Source: RGIG4708 sp045538875 (lineage in GTDB: Bacteria > Bacillota > Clostridia > UMGS1810). Taken from it: a stretch of DNA of 52,091 nucleotides. Position 1 is the first letter of the stretch. Every line of letters starts with the position of its first letter. The stretch is from positions 1-52,091 of the forward strand of contig JAZQEG010000011.1 of assembly GCA_045538875.1 (NCBI GenBank). Reading direction: 5' to 3'. A program made the translations under genes and the position numbers. The notes under the pieces were generated by a model. That model did not search any database. It worked only from the letters and a program-made list of their open reading frames with translations, and had not been told where the DNA came from. Below are positions 32,913 through 40,648 of the stretch, one piece after another.

Positions 32913-33719
32913 ATGAAACAAAAAATCGACAAAGTCAAAAAGTTTTTTTGCACTTTGGGCTGCAAAATCAAAAAAATCCCCCAAAGCATAAAAAATGTTG
33001 CCCTTGGCGCAAAAGCAAAATGCAAAACCTGTTTTTCTGATTTTAAAAAAGCAATATCCCGCAACAAAAAGGTTTACAACTTTTTTCACAAAACAAAAGA
33101 ATTTTTTATTTTTGTTGACGAAAACCGCAAAATTTCGTATCCTGTGCTTATTCTTGTTTATACCGTGGTAATTGTTGCACTTACAGTGGCACTTGAGAGA
33201 GCTGCCATTTACGAAAATATTGCAATAAACAGCGAGCGCAAAATTGTTGAAGAGATGGAAAAAACTCCTGCTCACTCAACACTTTTTGTACTTATGCAGA
33301 ATGAGCCTTGCGTTGTGTCGGAAAAATGCACTGTAGAGTACAAGGGCAGCACATTTGAAAAGAAAATCAATCCCTCAAAGGCGGAGGAATTTGGCTCATC
33401 TTACGAAAATCACCTTGAAAGCAATGTGTATATGGATGTGGTAATTGCATATACAAACACATCGCAAGATGCAATACGAGGCAGTGAAGCAATAAAAATG
33501 ATATCACACTGTGACAATACAGAGTACAACTGCTTTACCGCAATCGAAACAGATGAAGGCAAAAATATAGAATTTTCAAACAATGTGGATATTGCACCAG
33601 GCAGCAGCGCACTTATACATTGCATTTTTGATGTACCTGCGGGCACAGACCAAAATTGTCAAAACATTATGGCAGAGCTTGTTGCACATAACAAATCGTA
33701 CATTATAGATGTTAAATAA
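32913..33719 (+). CDS. Single-pass membrane protein, unknown function
   Basis: A 268-residue protein with a very basic, Lys/Cys-rich cytoplasmic N-terminus (about 1-75). One transmembrane segment follows (YPVLILVYTVVIVALTVAL, near 85-103), then an extracytoplasmic domain of about 160 residues. That domain has a beta-rich look (VYMDVVIAYTNTS, GSSALIHCIFDVPAG), like Ig-type/DUF4352 accessory domains. ATG 32913 has GGAG 6 bases upstream; an earlier in-frame ATG at 32901 overlaps it. It follows the FtsZ-like gene by 52 bases, with no terminator between, so the two are probably cotranscribed. Confidence 0.6.
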   Translation: MKQKIDKVKKFFCTLGCKIKKIPQSIKNVALGAKAKCKTCFSDFKKAISRNKKVYNFFHKTKEFFIFVDENRKISYPVLILVYTVVIVALTVALERAAIYENIAINSERKIVEEMEKTPAHSTLFVLMQNEPCVVSEKCTVEYKGSTFEKKINPSKAEEFGSSYENHLESNVYMDVVIAYTNTSQDAIRGSEAIKMISHCDNTEYNCFTAIETDEGKNIEFSNNVDIAPGSSALIHCIFDVPAGTDQNCQNIMAELVAHNKSYIIDVK

Positions 33720-33740
33720 CATATGCGATGCGCAAAAACA

Positions 33741-33850
33741 TATCACAAAAAACTTGTAAAAACCATATCATAGGCAGACTCTGTTTTGCCCTGATTTTGC
33801 CTTGAAGTGAGCATTTAGTTTAAAAATTACCCTTTATAAAATATATCTTA
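33741..33850. repeat. MITE-like intergenic repeat, copy with right end
   Basis: Shares ACTTGTAAAAACCATATCAT, GCAGACTCTGTTTTGC and GATTTTGCCTTGAA with other copies. It ends CCCTTTATAAAATATATCTTA-like at 33829-33850, a right terminal repeat. The left end is missing. Confidence 0.65.
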
Positions 33851-33954
33851 GTATGTGTTTTTTACAAATATATTAAATTTAATTGATTAATATATAAAAT
33901 GTTACAGTTTAATGCTAAAATATATTCGTATAGCATATGAAAGGGGAATTTTTT

Positions 33955-35289
33955 ATGAAAAAAATAATTTCACTATTAATTGCAGCAGCACTTGTATTTA
34001 CAATGGTTCCTGCAATGGCGCAGCAAGCTCCCATAAAGGTTGTGCTTGACGGCAAGTACATACAATTTGATGTTGAACCTCAAATGATAAACAATCGCAC
34101 AATGGTGCCCGTGCGTGCAATTTTTGAGGCGCTTGATGCAACAGTTGGTTGGGATGATGCAACTCAAACTGTAACATCGCAAAGGGGCAACACCAAAATA
34201 TCACTCACTATCAATGACAACAAGCTTTACAAAAACGGCGAGGCAATTGAGCTTGATGTTGCTGCAAAACTCATTGGCAAAAGAACTTTGGTACCTGTAC
34301 GGGCAATAAGCGAGGCATATGGCTGTCAGGTGGATTGGAACGGAGGGCTTAACACAGTTGTTATTGTTTCGGACCTTGCCAATGTTGAAATTACAAAAAT
34401 CAACGACCAAAGCGTATCGGTAGGATATTTTAACTTTTGTATGTACAATGTTGAAATTAACCTTGCAAACTCACTTAACACAACACTTGAGGACTTTGAC
34501 AGTATGTGGACATCCAAGCTTGGCGATGTTACATTTGGCAAATATGTTGCCGATACCTGTGTTGAAAATATAGCGCTCATAAAAAGCGCAAAAGCAACTG
34601 CCAAAAGCGAGGGTGTTACTCTTAGCGATGCAGATATGCAATCGGTTGAAGCATCGGTTGCGGCTTTTCGTGCAAATTATGTGAGCGATGAAGAATATGC
34701 TTCTGTTTTGGAAGTGCTCGGAACAACAGAGCAGGATTTAAAGGCTTATCTTGAAGATGTAGCTATACTTAATAAGCTTTACAGCAAATACGAAAAAGAG
34801 CTTGGTATGAGCAATGCACAGGTTAAAAAATATCTCGATGACAACTACATTCAGGCACAGCATGTTCTTATTTCAACACAGGGCCTTGATGATAATGCAA
34901 AGGCACAAAAAAAGGAGCTTGCCCAAAAAGTGTATGAATTTGCGCGTCAGGGGAAAGATTTTGAAAAGCTTGTGCAAGAGTATGGTGAGGACCCTGGAAT
35001 GACACAATCCCCCGAGGGATATCTTTTTACAAAAGGTGAAATGGTAGAAGATTTTGAAAATGCTGCATTTGGTCTTAAGCTAGGCAAAATAAGCGGAATT
35101 GTAGAAACTGAGTATGGTTATCATATTATAAAAAGAGTGGAAAATACATATACTGACGAAATTTATGAACAGGTAAAGGCAATGCTTGTTGAGGATTCGG
35201 TAACAGACAAATTAAAAGCACTTTCCAAAAATGCAACAATCACAAACAACGAAGGCCTTATGTCTGTTATAACTCTTGTTGGAATATAA
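33955..35289 (+). CDS. Secreted foldase: Cu_amine_oxidN-like domain plus SurA_N/PpiC peptidyl-prolyl isomerase
   Basis: A 444-residue exported protein. The signal peptide ends AMA-Q near residue 22, with no lipobox Cys. Residues about 25-145 hold the paired Cu_amine_oxidN-type repeats (MVPVRAIFEALDATVGWDD, LVPVRAISEAYGCQVDWNG). Residues about 150-285 are a SurA_N-like helical chaperone region. The parvulin domain (about 290-400) starts at YIQAQHVLIST and has GEDPGMTQSPEGYLFTKGEM and YGYHIIKRVE. It should assist folding of exported proteins at the outer membrane face. ATG 33955 follows AAGGGGA. It resembles the lipoprotein foldase at 45836 in its catalytic half but replaces lipid anchoring with a putative wall- or protein-binding module. 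Confidence 0.85.
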   Translation: MKKIISLLIAAALVFTMVPAMAQQAPIKVVLDGKYIQFDVEPQMINNRTMVPVRAIFEALDATVGWDDATQTVTSQRGNTKISLTINDNKLYKNGEAIELDVAAKLIGKRTLVPVRAISEAYGCQVDWNGGLNTVVIVSDLANVEITKINDQSVSVGYFNFCMYNVEINLANSLNTTLEDFDSMWTSKLGDVTFGKYVADTCVENIALIKSAKATAKSEGVTLSDADMQSVEASVAAFRANYVSDEEYASVLEVLGTTEQDLKAYLEDVAILNKLYSKYEKELGMSNAQVKKYLDDNYIQAQHVLISTQGLDDNAKAQKKELAQKVYEFARQGKDFEKLVQEYGEDPGMTQSPEGYLFTKGEMVEDFENAAFGLKLGKISGIVETEYGYHIIKRVENTYTDEIYEQVKAMLVEDSVTDKLKALSKNATITNNEGLMSVITLVGI

Positions 35290-35306
35290 TTTGCTGGAGG
35301 GGTAAA

Positions 35307-36140
35307 ATGCTGAATTTTTGTATGAGGGGTCACGACTTTGATGTAAAATGTATAGAAGATGTTGCATCAAAGTGCGCCGAGCATAAGCTTTACGGAGCGC
35401 AGCTTGCAATGAATATTACAGTTGCAGATTATAAGGTTGGTCAGTTTACACCTGCCTATGCGGACAAAATAAAAGATATATTTGCACAAAAAGGTGTTAA
35501 GCTTGCAATACAAAGCTGCTATATTAACCCTTCGTGTACAGATGCCGATATGCTCGAAAAAGAGCTTTTAAGATTTGAAGAGCAGCTTAAATACGCCCGC
35601 TTTACAGGTGCCTTTGCAGTTGCAACCGAAACAAAATGGGTTGGCGACAGCTGCGATGCCCAGCAAAATAACACTGAGCACGCATATCAGTATTGTTTAA
35701 AAAATCTAAAAAGGCTTGCAAGCACCGCCGAAAAGCTTGGCGTTATGATTGCAGTTGAGGGCGTAAGAGCGTTTGTTATAAATTCGCCAAAGCGTGTAAG
35801 ACGAATGCTTGATGACATAAACAGCCCAAATGTGCTTTGCATATTTGACCCTCTTAATTTTATCTGTAAAGAAAATTATGCCGATCAGGACAGTATGATA
35901 GACGAAGCGTTTGAGCTTTACGGCGACAGAATGTGTGCAATTCATCTTAAAGACTTTGTTGATGATGAAAACGGATTTAGAAGAGTGCTTCCTGCAGAAG
36001 GTATGCTCAATATCAAAAAAATTCTTACATGGGTTAAGCACAACAAGCCCGATATGCCAATTGTTCTTGAAGAAACAAAAGAGTGTGATGTTGACAGAGT
36101 TATAAAAAATGTTCAGGCAATTTATGATTGTATAAACTGA
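35307..36140 (+). CDS. TIM-barrel sugar-phosphate isomerase/epimerase-like protein
   Basis: A 277-residue protein of the AP-endonuclease-2/xylose-isomerase-like TIM-barrel superfamily. Metal-binding candidates are visible at strand ends: VEGVRAFV (Glu), FDPLNFI (Asp), AIHLKDFV (His) and VLEETKE (Glu near the C-terminus). Members interconvert sugars or inositol derivatives; the substrate is unknown. TGGAGGGG precedes ATG 35307, 17 bases after the foldase gene. A terminator follows directly. Confidence 0.8.
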   Translation: MLNFCMRGHDFDVKCIEDVASKCAEHKLYGAQLAMNITVADYKVGQFTPAYADKIKDIFAQKGVKLAIQSCYINPSCTDADMLEKELLRFEEQLKYARFTGAFAVATETKWVGDSCDAQQNNTEHAYQYCLKNLKRLASTAEKLGVMIAVEGVRAFVINSPKRVRRMLDDINSPNVLCIFDPLNFICKENYADQDSMIDEAFELYGDRMCAIHLKDFVDDENGFRRVLPAEGMLNIKKILTWVKHNKPDMPIVLEETKECDVDRVIKNVQAIYDCIN

Positions 36141-36145
36141 TTTTT

Positions 36146-36176
36146 ATCCCGCGGGTGAATAAACCGCGGGATTTTT
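36146..36176 (+). terminator. Terminator after the TIM-barrel gene
   Basis: Perfect stem ATCCCGCGG with CCGCGGGAT and a T5 run. Confidence 0.88.
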
Positions 36177-36204
36177 GTATATAATGAAAAAAGAGGTGAT
36201 TTAT

Positions 36205-36672
36205 TTGTGGAACAAAATTAAACCATATGTTATTGCCATTGTTGGAACATTGCTTGTTGGAGCACTTGCAGCTGTTTTAACAAGAGGCAGTATGGATATT
36301 TACGGGCAGCTCAATCAGCCGCCGCTTGCTCCGCCTGCATCATTATTCCCTATAGTATGGACAATACTTTATATACTTATGGGTATAGGGGCAGGTCTTG
36401 TGTATGTAAAGGGTGAGGGAATTGCCCGTTCCGATGCACTAAAGATTTATATTACCCAGCTTATATTCAACTTTTTGTGGACAATAGTATTTTTCAATTT
36501 GCGCTGGTTCCTTTTTGCATTTATATGGCTGCTTATTTTGTGGGTGCTTATTATTGTAATGATTATAAGATTTTACCGCATAAGCCCTCTTGCAGCATAT
36601 TTGCAAATTCCGTATTTTTTATGGGTAACCTTTGCGGCATATCTTAATTTTATGATTTATATTTTGAATTAA
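36205..36672 (+). CDS. TspO/MBR family membrane protein
   Basis: A 155-residue protein with five transmembrane segments and the family pattern: QPPLAPPASLFPIVWTILY near residues 38-56, and the Trp-rich NFLWTIVFFNLRWFLFAF near 88-105. TspO proteins bind porphyrins and act in tetrapyrrole or stress signalling; the role in an anaerobe is unclear. TTG 36205 was selected because GAGGTG (36193-36198) lies 6 bases upstream. Upstream in-frame ATGs overlap that site. Confidence 0.85.
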   Translation: MWNKIKPYVIAIVGTLLVGALAAVLTRGSMDIYGQLNQPPLAPPASLFPIVWTILYILMGIGAGLVYVKGEGIARSDALKIYITQLIFNFLWTIVFFNLRWFLFAFIWLLILWVLIIVMIIRFYRISPLAAYLQIPYFLWVTFAAYLNFMIYILN

Positions 36673-36717
36673 TCATAATATTAGTTTTGTAAAGGCATAA
36701 TTTAACGATACGAGGCG

Positions 36718-36785
36718 AAATGATGTAATCTGCATACTTAAAGTTCAAAAGACTTTAAGTCGTATGCCGATTACATCATTTTTTT
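36718..36785 (+). terminator. Long hairpin after tspO, terminator-like
   Basis: AAATGATGTAATC...GCATAC pairs with GTATGC...GATTACATCATTT, extended by an inner CTTAAAGT/ACTTTAAG stem: about 28 bp with few mismatches, then T7. It is longer than most terminators. A second hairpin (GGGAGCC/GGCTCCC) lies at 36819-36840. The rest of the gap holds the rubrerythrin promoters. Confidence 0.6.
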
Positions 36786-36865
36786 AAACCGTATGTGGTC
36801 CGGTTATATTTAGCCTGTGGGAGCCAGCTGCAGGGCTCCCCTTGGAAAAAAATACCATCTGATTA

Positions 36866-36894
36866 TTGACAATAGTCATAAATGCGACTATAAA
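36866..36894 (+). promoter_or_regulatory. Distal rubrerythrin promoter
   Basis: TTGACA (36866-36871), 17-base spacer, TATAAA (36889-36894). An AGTC...GACT inverted repeat spans the spacer, a possible regulator site. Confidence 0.6.
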
Positions 36895-36915
36895 AATGAA
36901 TTTAAAAATTAGCTC

Positions 36916-36944
36916 TTGCGTTTATTTGTTTTGTGTGATATAAT
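36916..36944 (+). promoter_or_regulatory. Proximal rubrerythrin promoter
   Basis: TTGCGT (36916-36921), 17-base spacer, TATAAT (36939-36944), about 30 bases before the start codon. Confidence 0.65.
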
Positions 36945-36980
36945 TTTTACATACAAAATAATTAGCGGAGGTAAGTTGTT

Positions 36981-37517
36981 ATGAGCAAATATGCAGGCAC
37001 ACAAACCGAAAAAAATCTTGAAGCTGCTTTTGCAGGCGAATCACAGGCACGCAATAAATATACCTACTTTGCATCTGTTGCAAAAAAAGAGGGATATGAG
37101 CAGATTGCGGCACTGTTTTTAAAAACTGCAGACAACGAAAAGGAACACGCAAAAATGTGGTTTAAAGAGCTTGAGGGCATTGGCGATACCGCTGCAAACC
37201 TCGCAAGCGCAGCAGATGGCGAAAATTACGAATGGACTGATATGTATGACGGTTTTGCAAAAACTGCCGAAGAAGAAGGCTTTCACGACCTTGCTATGAA
37301 ATTCCGCCTTGTGGCAGCTATTGAAAAATCACACGAAGAGAGATATCGCGCACTTTTAAAAAATGTAGAAACTGCAGAGGTTTTTGCAAAGAGTGAGGTT
37401 AAAGTGTGGGAATGCCGTAACTGCGGACACATTGTTGTTGGCAAAAAGGCTCCTGAGCTTTGCCCAACATGCGCACATCCGCAGAGCTATTTTGAGGTTC
37501 ATGCCCAAAACTATTGA
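36981..37517 (+). CDS. rbr: Rubrerythrin
   Basis: A 178-residue non-heme iron protein that reduces hydrogen peroxide in anaerobes. The four-helix diiron domain has the E-x-x-H/E-x-x-E ligands (FAGESQARNKY, DNEKEHAKMW, EEGFHDLAMKF, EKSHEERYRAL). The C-terminal rubredoxin-like domain has CRNCG and CPTCAHPQ (two CxxC pairs). Length is slightly short of the 190-residue norm. It has two promoters and its own terminator. Supports an anaerobic lifestyle. Confidence 0.95.
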   Translation: MSKYAGTQTEKNLEAAFAGESQARNKYTYFASVAKKEGYEQIAALFLKTADNEKEHAKMWFKELEGIGDTAANLASAADGENYEWTDMYDGFAKTAEEEGFHDLAMKFRLVAAIEKSHEERYRALLKNVETAEVFAKSEVKVWECRNCGHIVVGKKAPELCPTCAHPQSYFEVHAQNY

Positions 37518-37520
37518 TTT

Positions 37521-37556
37521 AAAAATGCAGGACGGCCATTGCCGCCCTGCATTTTT
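37521..37556 (+). terminator. Terminator after rubrerythrin
   Basis: Stem AAAATGCAGG(A)CGGC with GCCG(C)CCTGCATTTT and a T-run. Confidence 0.88.
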
Positions 37557-37567
37557 AAATTGAGTAC

Positions 37568-37596
37568 TTGAATAAAAATAAATTTTGTGGTAAAAT
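37568..37596 (+). promoter_or_regulatory. Promoter of ddh
   Basis: TTGAAT (37568-37573), 17-base spacer, TAAAAT (37591-37596), about 35 bases before ATG 37631. Confidence 0.55.
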
Positions 37597-37630
37597 ATAA
37601 CATAATATCATCGTACAGGAGAGATTCATT

Positions 37631-38617
37631 ATGAGCATAAAAATTGGCATATACGGATACGGCAATCTTGGCAAGGGTGTTGAGTGTGCTATCCGTCAAA
37701 ACAGTGATATGGAGCTTGTTGCAGTGTTTACACGCAGAAATCCCGAGAGTGTTAAAATAGCAACATCAGGTGTCCCGGTTTATCACTGTGACAAAGCAGT
37801 TGAGCTAAAAGATAAAATAGATGTTATGATACTTTGCGGAGGCAGTGCTACCGATTTGCCAGAGCAAACTCCCCATATGGCACAATATTTTAATGTTGTA
37901 GACAGCTTTGACACACACGCAAAAATACCCGAGCATTTTGAAAATGTGGATAGCGCTGCCAAAAAATCAGGCAAAATTGCTATGATTTCTGTTGGTTGGG
38001 ACCCTGGTATGTTTTCGCTTAACAGAATGTACGGACAGGCAGTACTACCCGATGGTAAGGACTACACTTTTTGGGGAAAGGGTGTAAGTCAGGGACATTC
38101 GGATGCAATCCGCCGCATAGATGGCGTGCTTGATGCAAAGCAATACACAATACCTGTACAAAGTGCACTCGATTTAGTTCGAAGCGGCACTAATCCTGAG
38201 CTTACCACAAGGCAAAAGCACACAAGAGAGTGCTTTGTTGTGGCAAAAGAGGGTGCAGACAAAGCCCAAATTGAGCAGCAAATCAAGAATATGCCCAATT
38301 ATTTTGCCGATTACGACACAACTGTTCACTTTATATCTAAGCAGGAGCTTGAGCGTGAGCACAGCGGTATTGCGCACGGCGGTTTTGTATTTCGCAGCGG
38401 CAGGACAGGTGCAAACCTCGAAAACAATCATATTATAGAATACAGCTTAAAGCTTGATTCAAACCCGGAGTTTACATCATCGGTAATTGTTGCATATGCA
38501 CGTGCGGCATATCGTATGAACTCGGAGGGTATGTGCGGATGCAAAACGGTTTTGGACGTTGCACCCAAATATCTTTCGCAAAAAGATGCATCGGTGCTGC
38601 GTAAAGAGTTGTTGTAA
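37631..38617 (+). CDS. ddh: meso-Diaminopimelate dehydrogenase
   Basis: A 328-residue NADP-dependent enzyme that makes meso-diaminopimelate from tetrahydrodipicolinate in one step, for lysine and peptidoglycan. The Rossmann start IGIYGYGNLGKGVE is followed by FTRRNPE, LCGGSATDLPEQTP, SVGWDPGMFSLNR and WGKGVSQGHSDAIRRI, all characteristic of the family. Length fits (about 326). It stands in its own transcription unit, followed by the CpsB-type gene with no terminator between. Confidence 0.95.
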   Translation: MSIKIGIYGYGNLGKGVECAIRQNSDMELVAVFTRRNPESVKIATSGVPVYHCDKAVELKDKIDVMILCGGSATDLPEQTPHMAQYFNVVDSFDTHAKIPEHFENVDSAAKKSGKIAMISVGWDPGMFSLNRMYGQAVLPDGKDYTFWGKGVSQGHSDAIRRIDGVLDAKQYTIPVQSALDLVRSGTNPELTTRQKHTRECFVVAKEGADKAQIEQQIKNMPNYFADYDTTVHFISKQELEREHSGIAHGGFVFRSGRTGANLENNHIIEYSLKLDSNPEFTSSVIVAYARAAYRMNSEGMCGCKTVLDVAPKYLSQKDASVLRKELL

Positions 38618-38652
38618 GGCTAAAACACAGCCAAAGAAAGGTGGTTTTTGCA

Positions 38653-39333
38653 ATGATAGATATGCATTCACATATTTTGCCCGCAATTGATGACGGTGCA
38701 AAAGATATACAGCATTCCATCCAGATGCTCGAGCAGGCAAAGTGTCAGGGGGTGGATGTGTGTGTTGCAACCTCTCATTGCAATTTGCACAAGCAAAGTG
38801 CAATTGACGATTTTTTGAGCATCCGTTTTAGTGCATACAATGCATTGATTAAGGCGGTTCAAAAGGATACCCCCCAAATAATATTGGGTGCAGAGGTATA
38901 TCTGGACAATGATATAAGCAAATTTTCCGATATAAACAAGCTATGTATTGAGGGTACAAACTGTATGCTTGTTGAGTTTGGCAGAGGCGTGAGCGCCGAT
39001 AATTATCCCGAATGGCTTTACAACCTTACACTAAAAGGCATAATGCCTGTTATTGCCCATATAGACCGATACCCGCAGCGCAGTGAATTAATTAAAAGCT
39101 TTGAAGGCATCAAAATGATATATCAGGTTAACAACCAATGTGTGCTTTCGATGTCTGGGCGCAAATTTTTAAAAACTCTTGCACCATATACAGTTGTTAT
39201 GGGCAGTGATATGCACAACACCGACACACGCCCGTGCGATATGAAAAAAGCATATGATATACTGGCAAAAAAAATACCTCAAAGCGTGGATGCACTGTAT
39301 AACGATAATGCAAAAATGATATTGAATTTGTAA
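38653..39333 (+). CDS. CpsB/YwqE-type PHP-domain tyrosine phosphatase
   Basis: A 226-residue metal-dependent phosphatase of the PHP superfamily. HxH near the N-terminus (MIDMHSHILPAIDDG, His5/His7), a CVATSHCN segment, GAEVYLD and the C-terminal GSDMHN are the metal-ligand motifs. Relatives dephosphorylate tyrosine kinases controlling capsule or exopolysaccharide synthesis, but no cps genes are nearby. ATG 38653 has AAAGGTGG upstream. Confidence 0.85.
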   Translation: MIDMHSHILPAIDDGAKDIQHSIQMLEQAKCQGVDVCVATSHCNLHKQSAIDDFLSIRFSAYNALIKAVQKDTPQIILGAEVYLDNDISKFSDINKLCIEGTNCMLVEFGRGVSADNYPEWLYNLTLKGIMPVIAHIDRYPQRSELIKSFEGIKMIYQVNNQCVLSMSGRKFLKTLAPYTVVMGSDMHNTDTRPCDMKKAYDILAKKIPQSVDALYNDNAKMILNL

Positions 39334-39344
39334 ATATTAAATGA

Positions 39345-39482
39345 AATGCTGCAATGTGCAAACTGTTTTTTAAACACAGTTTGCACATTGCAGCATTTCT
39401 TAAAAAGCGCACACTCTTTAGCAAAATCGGTGCAAAACAGAGTATTTCTATCATTTGCAGACGAAGTTTGCACCGATTTTAT
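39345..39482. repeat. MITE-like palindromic repeat
   Basis: Contains a 24-bp hairpin, GAAATGCTGCAATGTGCAAA paired with its complement ending GCAGCATTTC (about 39351-39400). It also contains a 14-base inverted repeat AAAATCGGTGCAAA / TTTGCACCGATTTT (39421-39482). These modules recur in the other copies. It lies between the converging CpsB and sigG genes and may act as a bidirectional transcription stop. Confidence 0.7.
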
Positions 39483-39499
39483 AAAAACACTAAAATATA

Positions 39500-40270
39500 T
39501 TACAAATACTTTTTCATATGTGCCAGGGCACTTTTTTCGAGCCTTGACACTTGTGCCTGGCTTATGCCAAGCTCTTTAGACACTTCCATTTGGGTTTTGC
39601 CTTTAAAAAATCTTAAGTTCAAAATATGACGCTCACGGCTTGCCAGCTTTTTTATTGCGTCACGTATGGCAATGTGCTCAACCCAGTCCTCATCATTGCA
39701 TTTATCGTCACTTAGCTGGTCCATAACAAAAATTGCATCTGTCCCGTCGTTGTAAACGGGCTCAAAAAGCGAAACGGGGTCTGCAATAGCGTCAAGGGCA
39801 AATACTATGTCTTCTTTTTTTGCTTCTATTTCTTTGGCAATTTCGTCAATTGTAGCCTCCCTGCCTTTTTCTTTGGTTATTTTTTCTTTGGCAATAAGCG
39901 CTTTGTATGCAATATCACGCAGTGACCTGCTTACTCTTATTGAGTTGTTGTCTCTCAAGTATCTTCGTATTTCGCCTATAATCATAGGCACTGCATAAGT
40001 GGAAAATTTTACATTTTGGCTTGTGTCAAAGTTATCAATTGATTTTATAAGCCCTATTGTACCTACCTGAAACAAATCATCAGGGTTTTCATTGCGATTG
40101 CCAAACCGCTGAATTACCGAAAGTACGAGCCTTAAATTTCCTTGCACAAATTCTTCTCTTGCGGTCATATCACCTTGTTTTATGCGTTTAAACAGCTCTG
40201 CCTTGCGCTCGTCGCTAAGTACGGGCAGCTTTGATGTGTTTACTCCGCAAATTTCCACTTTGTTAATCAA
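39500..40270 (-). CDS. sigG: RNA polymerase sporulation sigma factor sigma-G
   Basis: A 256-residue sigma-70 family factor for late forespore genes. The start INKVEICGVNTSKLPVL is diagnostic of sigma-G. Region 2 contains LVLSVIQRFGNRNENPDDLFQVGTIGLIKSIDNFD (residues about 48-82) and region 4 contains LNLRFFKGKTQMEVSKELGISQAQVSRLEK (about 218-246). The start is a TTG at 40270 with AAGGAG 9 bases upstream. It is transcribed divergently from prs. A sigma-F/G-type promoter lies just upstream. Confidence 0.95.
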   Translation of the reverse strand: MINKVEICGVNTSKLPVLSDERKAELFKRIKQGDMTAREEFVQGNLRLVLSVIQRFGNRNENPDDLFQVGTIGLIKSIDNFDTSQNVKFSTYAVPMIIGEIRRYLRDNNSIRVSRSLRDIAYKALIAKEKITKEKGREATIDEIAKEIEAKKEDIVFALDAIADPVSLFEPVYNDGTDAIFVMDQLSDDKCNDEDWVEHIAIRDAIKKLASRERHILNLRFFKGKTQMEVSKELGISQAQVSRLEKSALAHMKKYL

Positions 40271-40312
40271 AAACGCTCACTCCTTTGATGTTGTAAATGG
40301 ATTTATATACTA

Positions 40313-40342
40313 GATTATTGCCTCCAATATTTGTTTTTATAC
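40313..40342 (-). promoter_or_regulatory. Sigma-F/sigma-G-type promoter of sigG
   Basis: Minus strand: GTATA (40342-40338), 15-base spacer, GGCAATAATC (40322-40313), matching the forespore consensus GyATA-N15-GGnnAnAnTn. It fits autoregulation of sigG. Confidence 0.6.
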
Positions 40343-40446
40343 TTTGTTGTTACATAGAGTTGTTTTGCAAATGTGCACATAAAATTCAAAAAAAATGTCT
40401 TTTTTTGATGGTTATGTATAAAAATAGTGATTTTTTAAAAATATAC

Positions 40447-40648
40447 TTGAAATATAGCATTAAAAATAATAAAATATATAGTGTATTTATTTAATGTAAT
40501 GCAAAATCTGTTGCATATGTATAAATAATTGTCACTGCTTTGGTGCAGCAGTCCAAACCATTACATATTATCAAATCTGACGCATTTGCACAGCAACAGC
40601 CCGTCAGATATTAAGCGGATGTAATTAATAAATCGGGAGGATTTACAA
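40447..40648 (+). promoter_or_regulatory. prs promoter candidate and structured leader
   Basis: TTGAAA (40447-40452), 17-base spacer, TAAAAT (40470-40475). Downstream are two hairpins, ACTGCT/AGCAGT (40535-40552) and ATCTGACG/CGTCAGAT (40575-40609), before the AGGAGG-like site at about 40636. The leader could be regulatory, but no known riboswitch class is recognisable. The whole gap 40271-40648 is otherwise gene-free. Confidence 0.4.
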
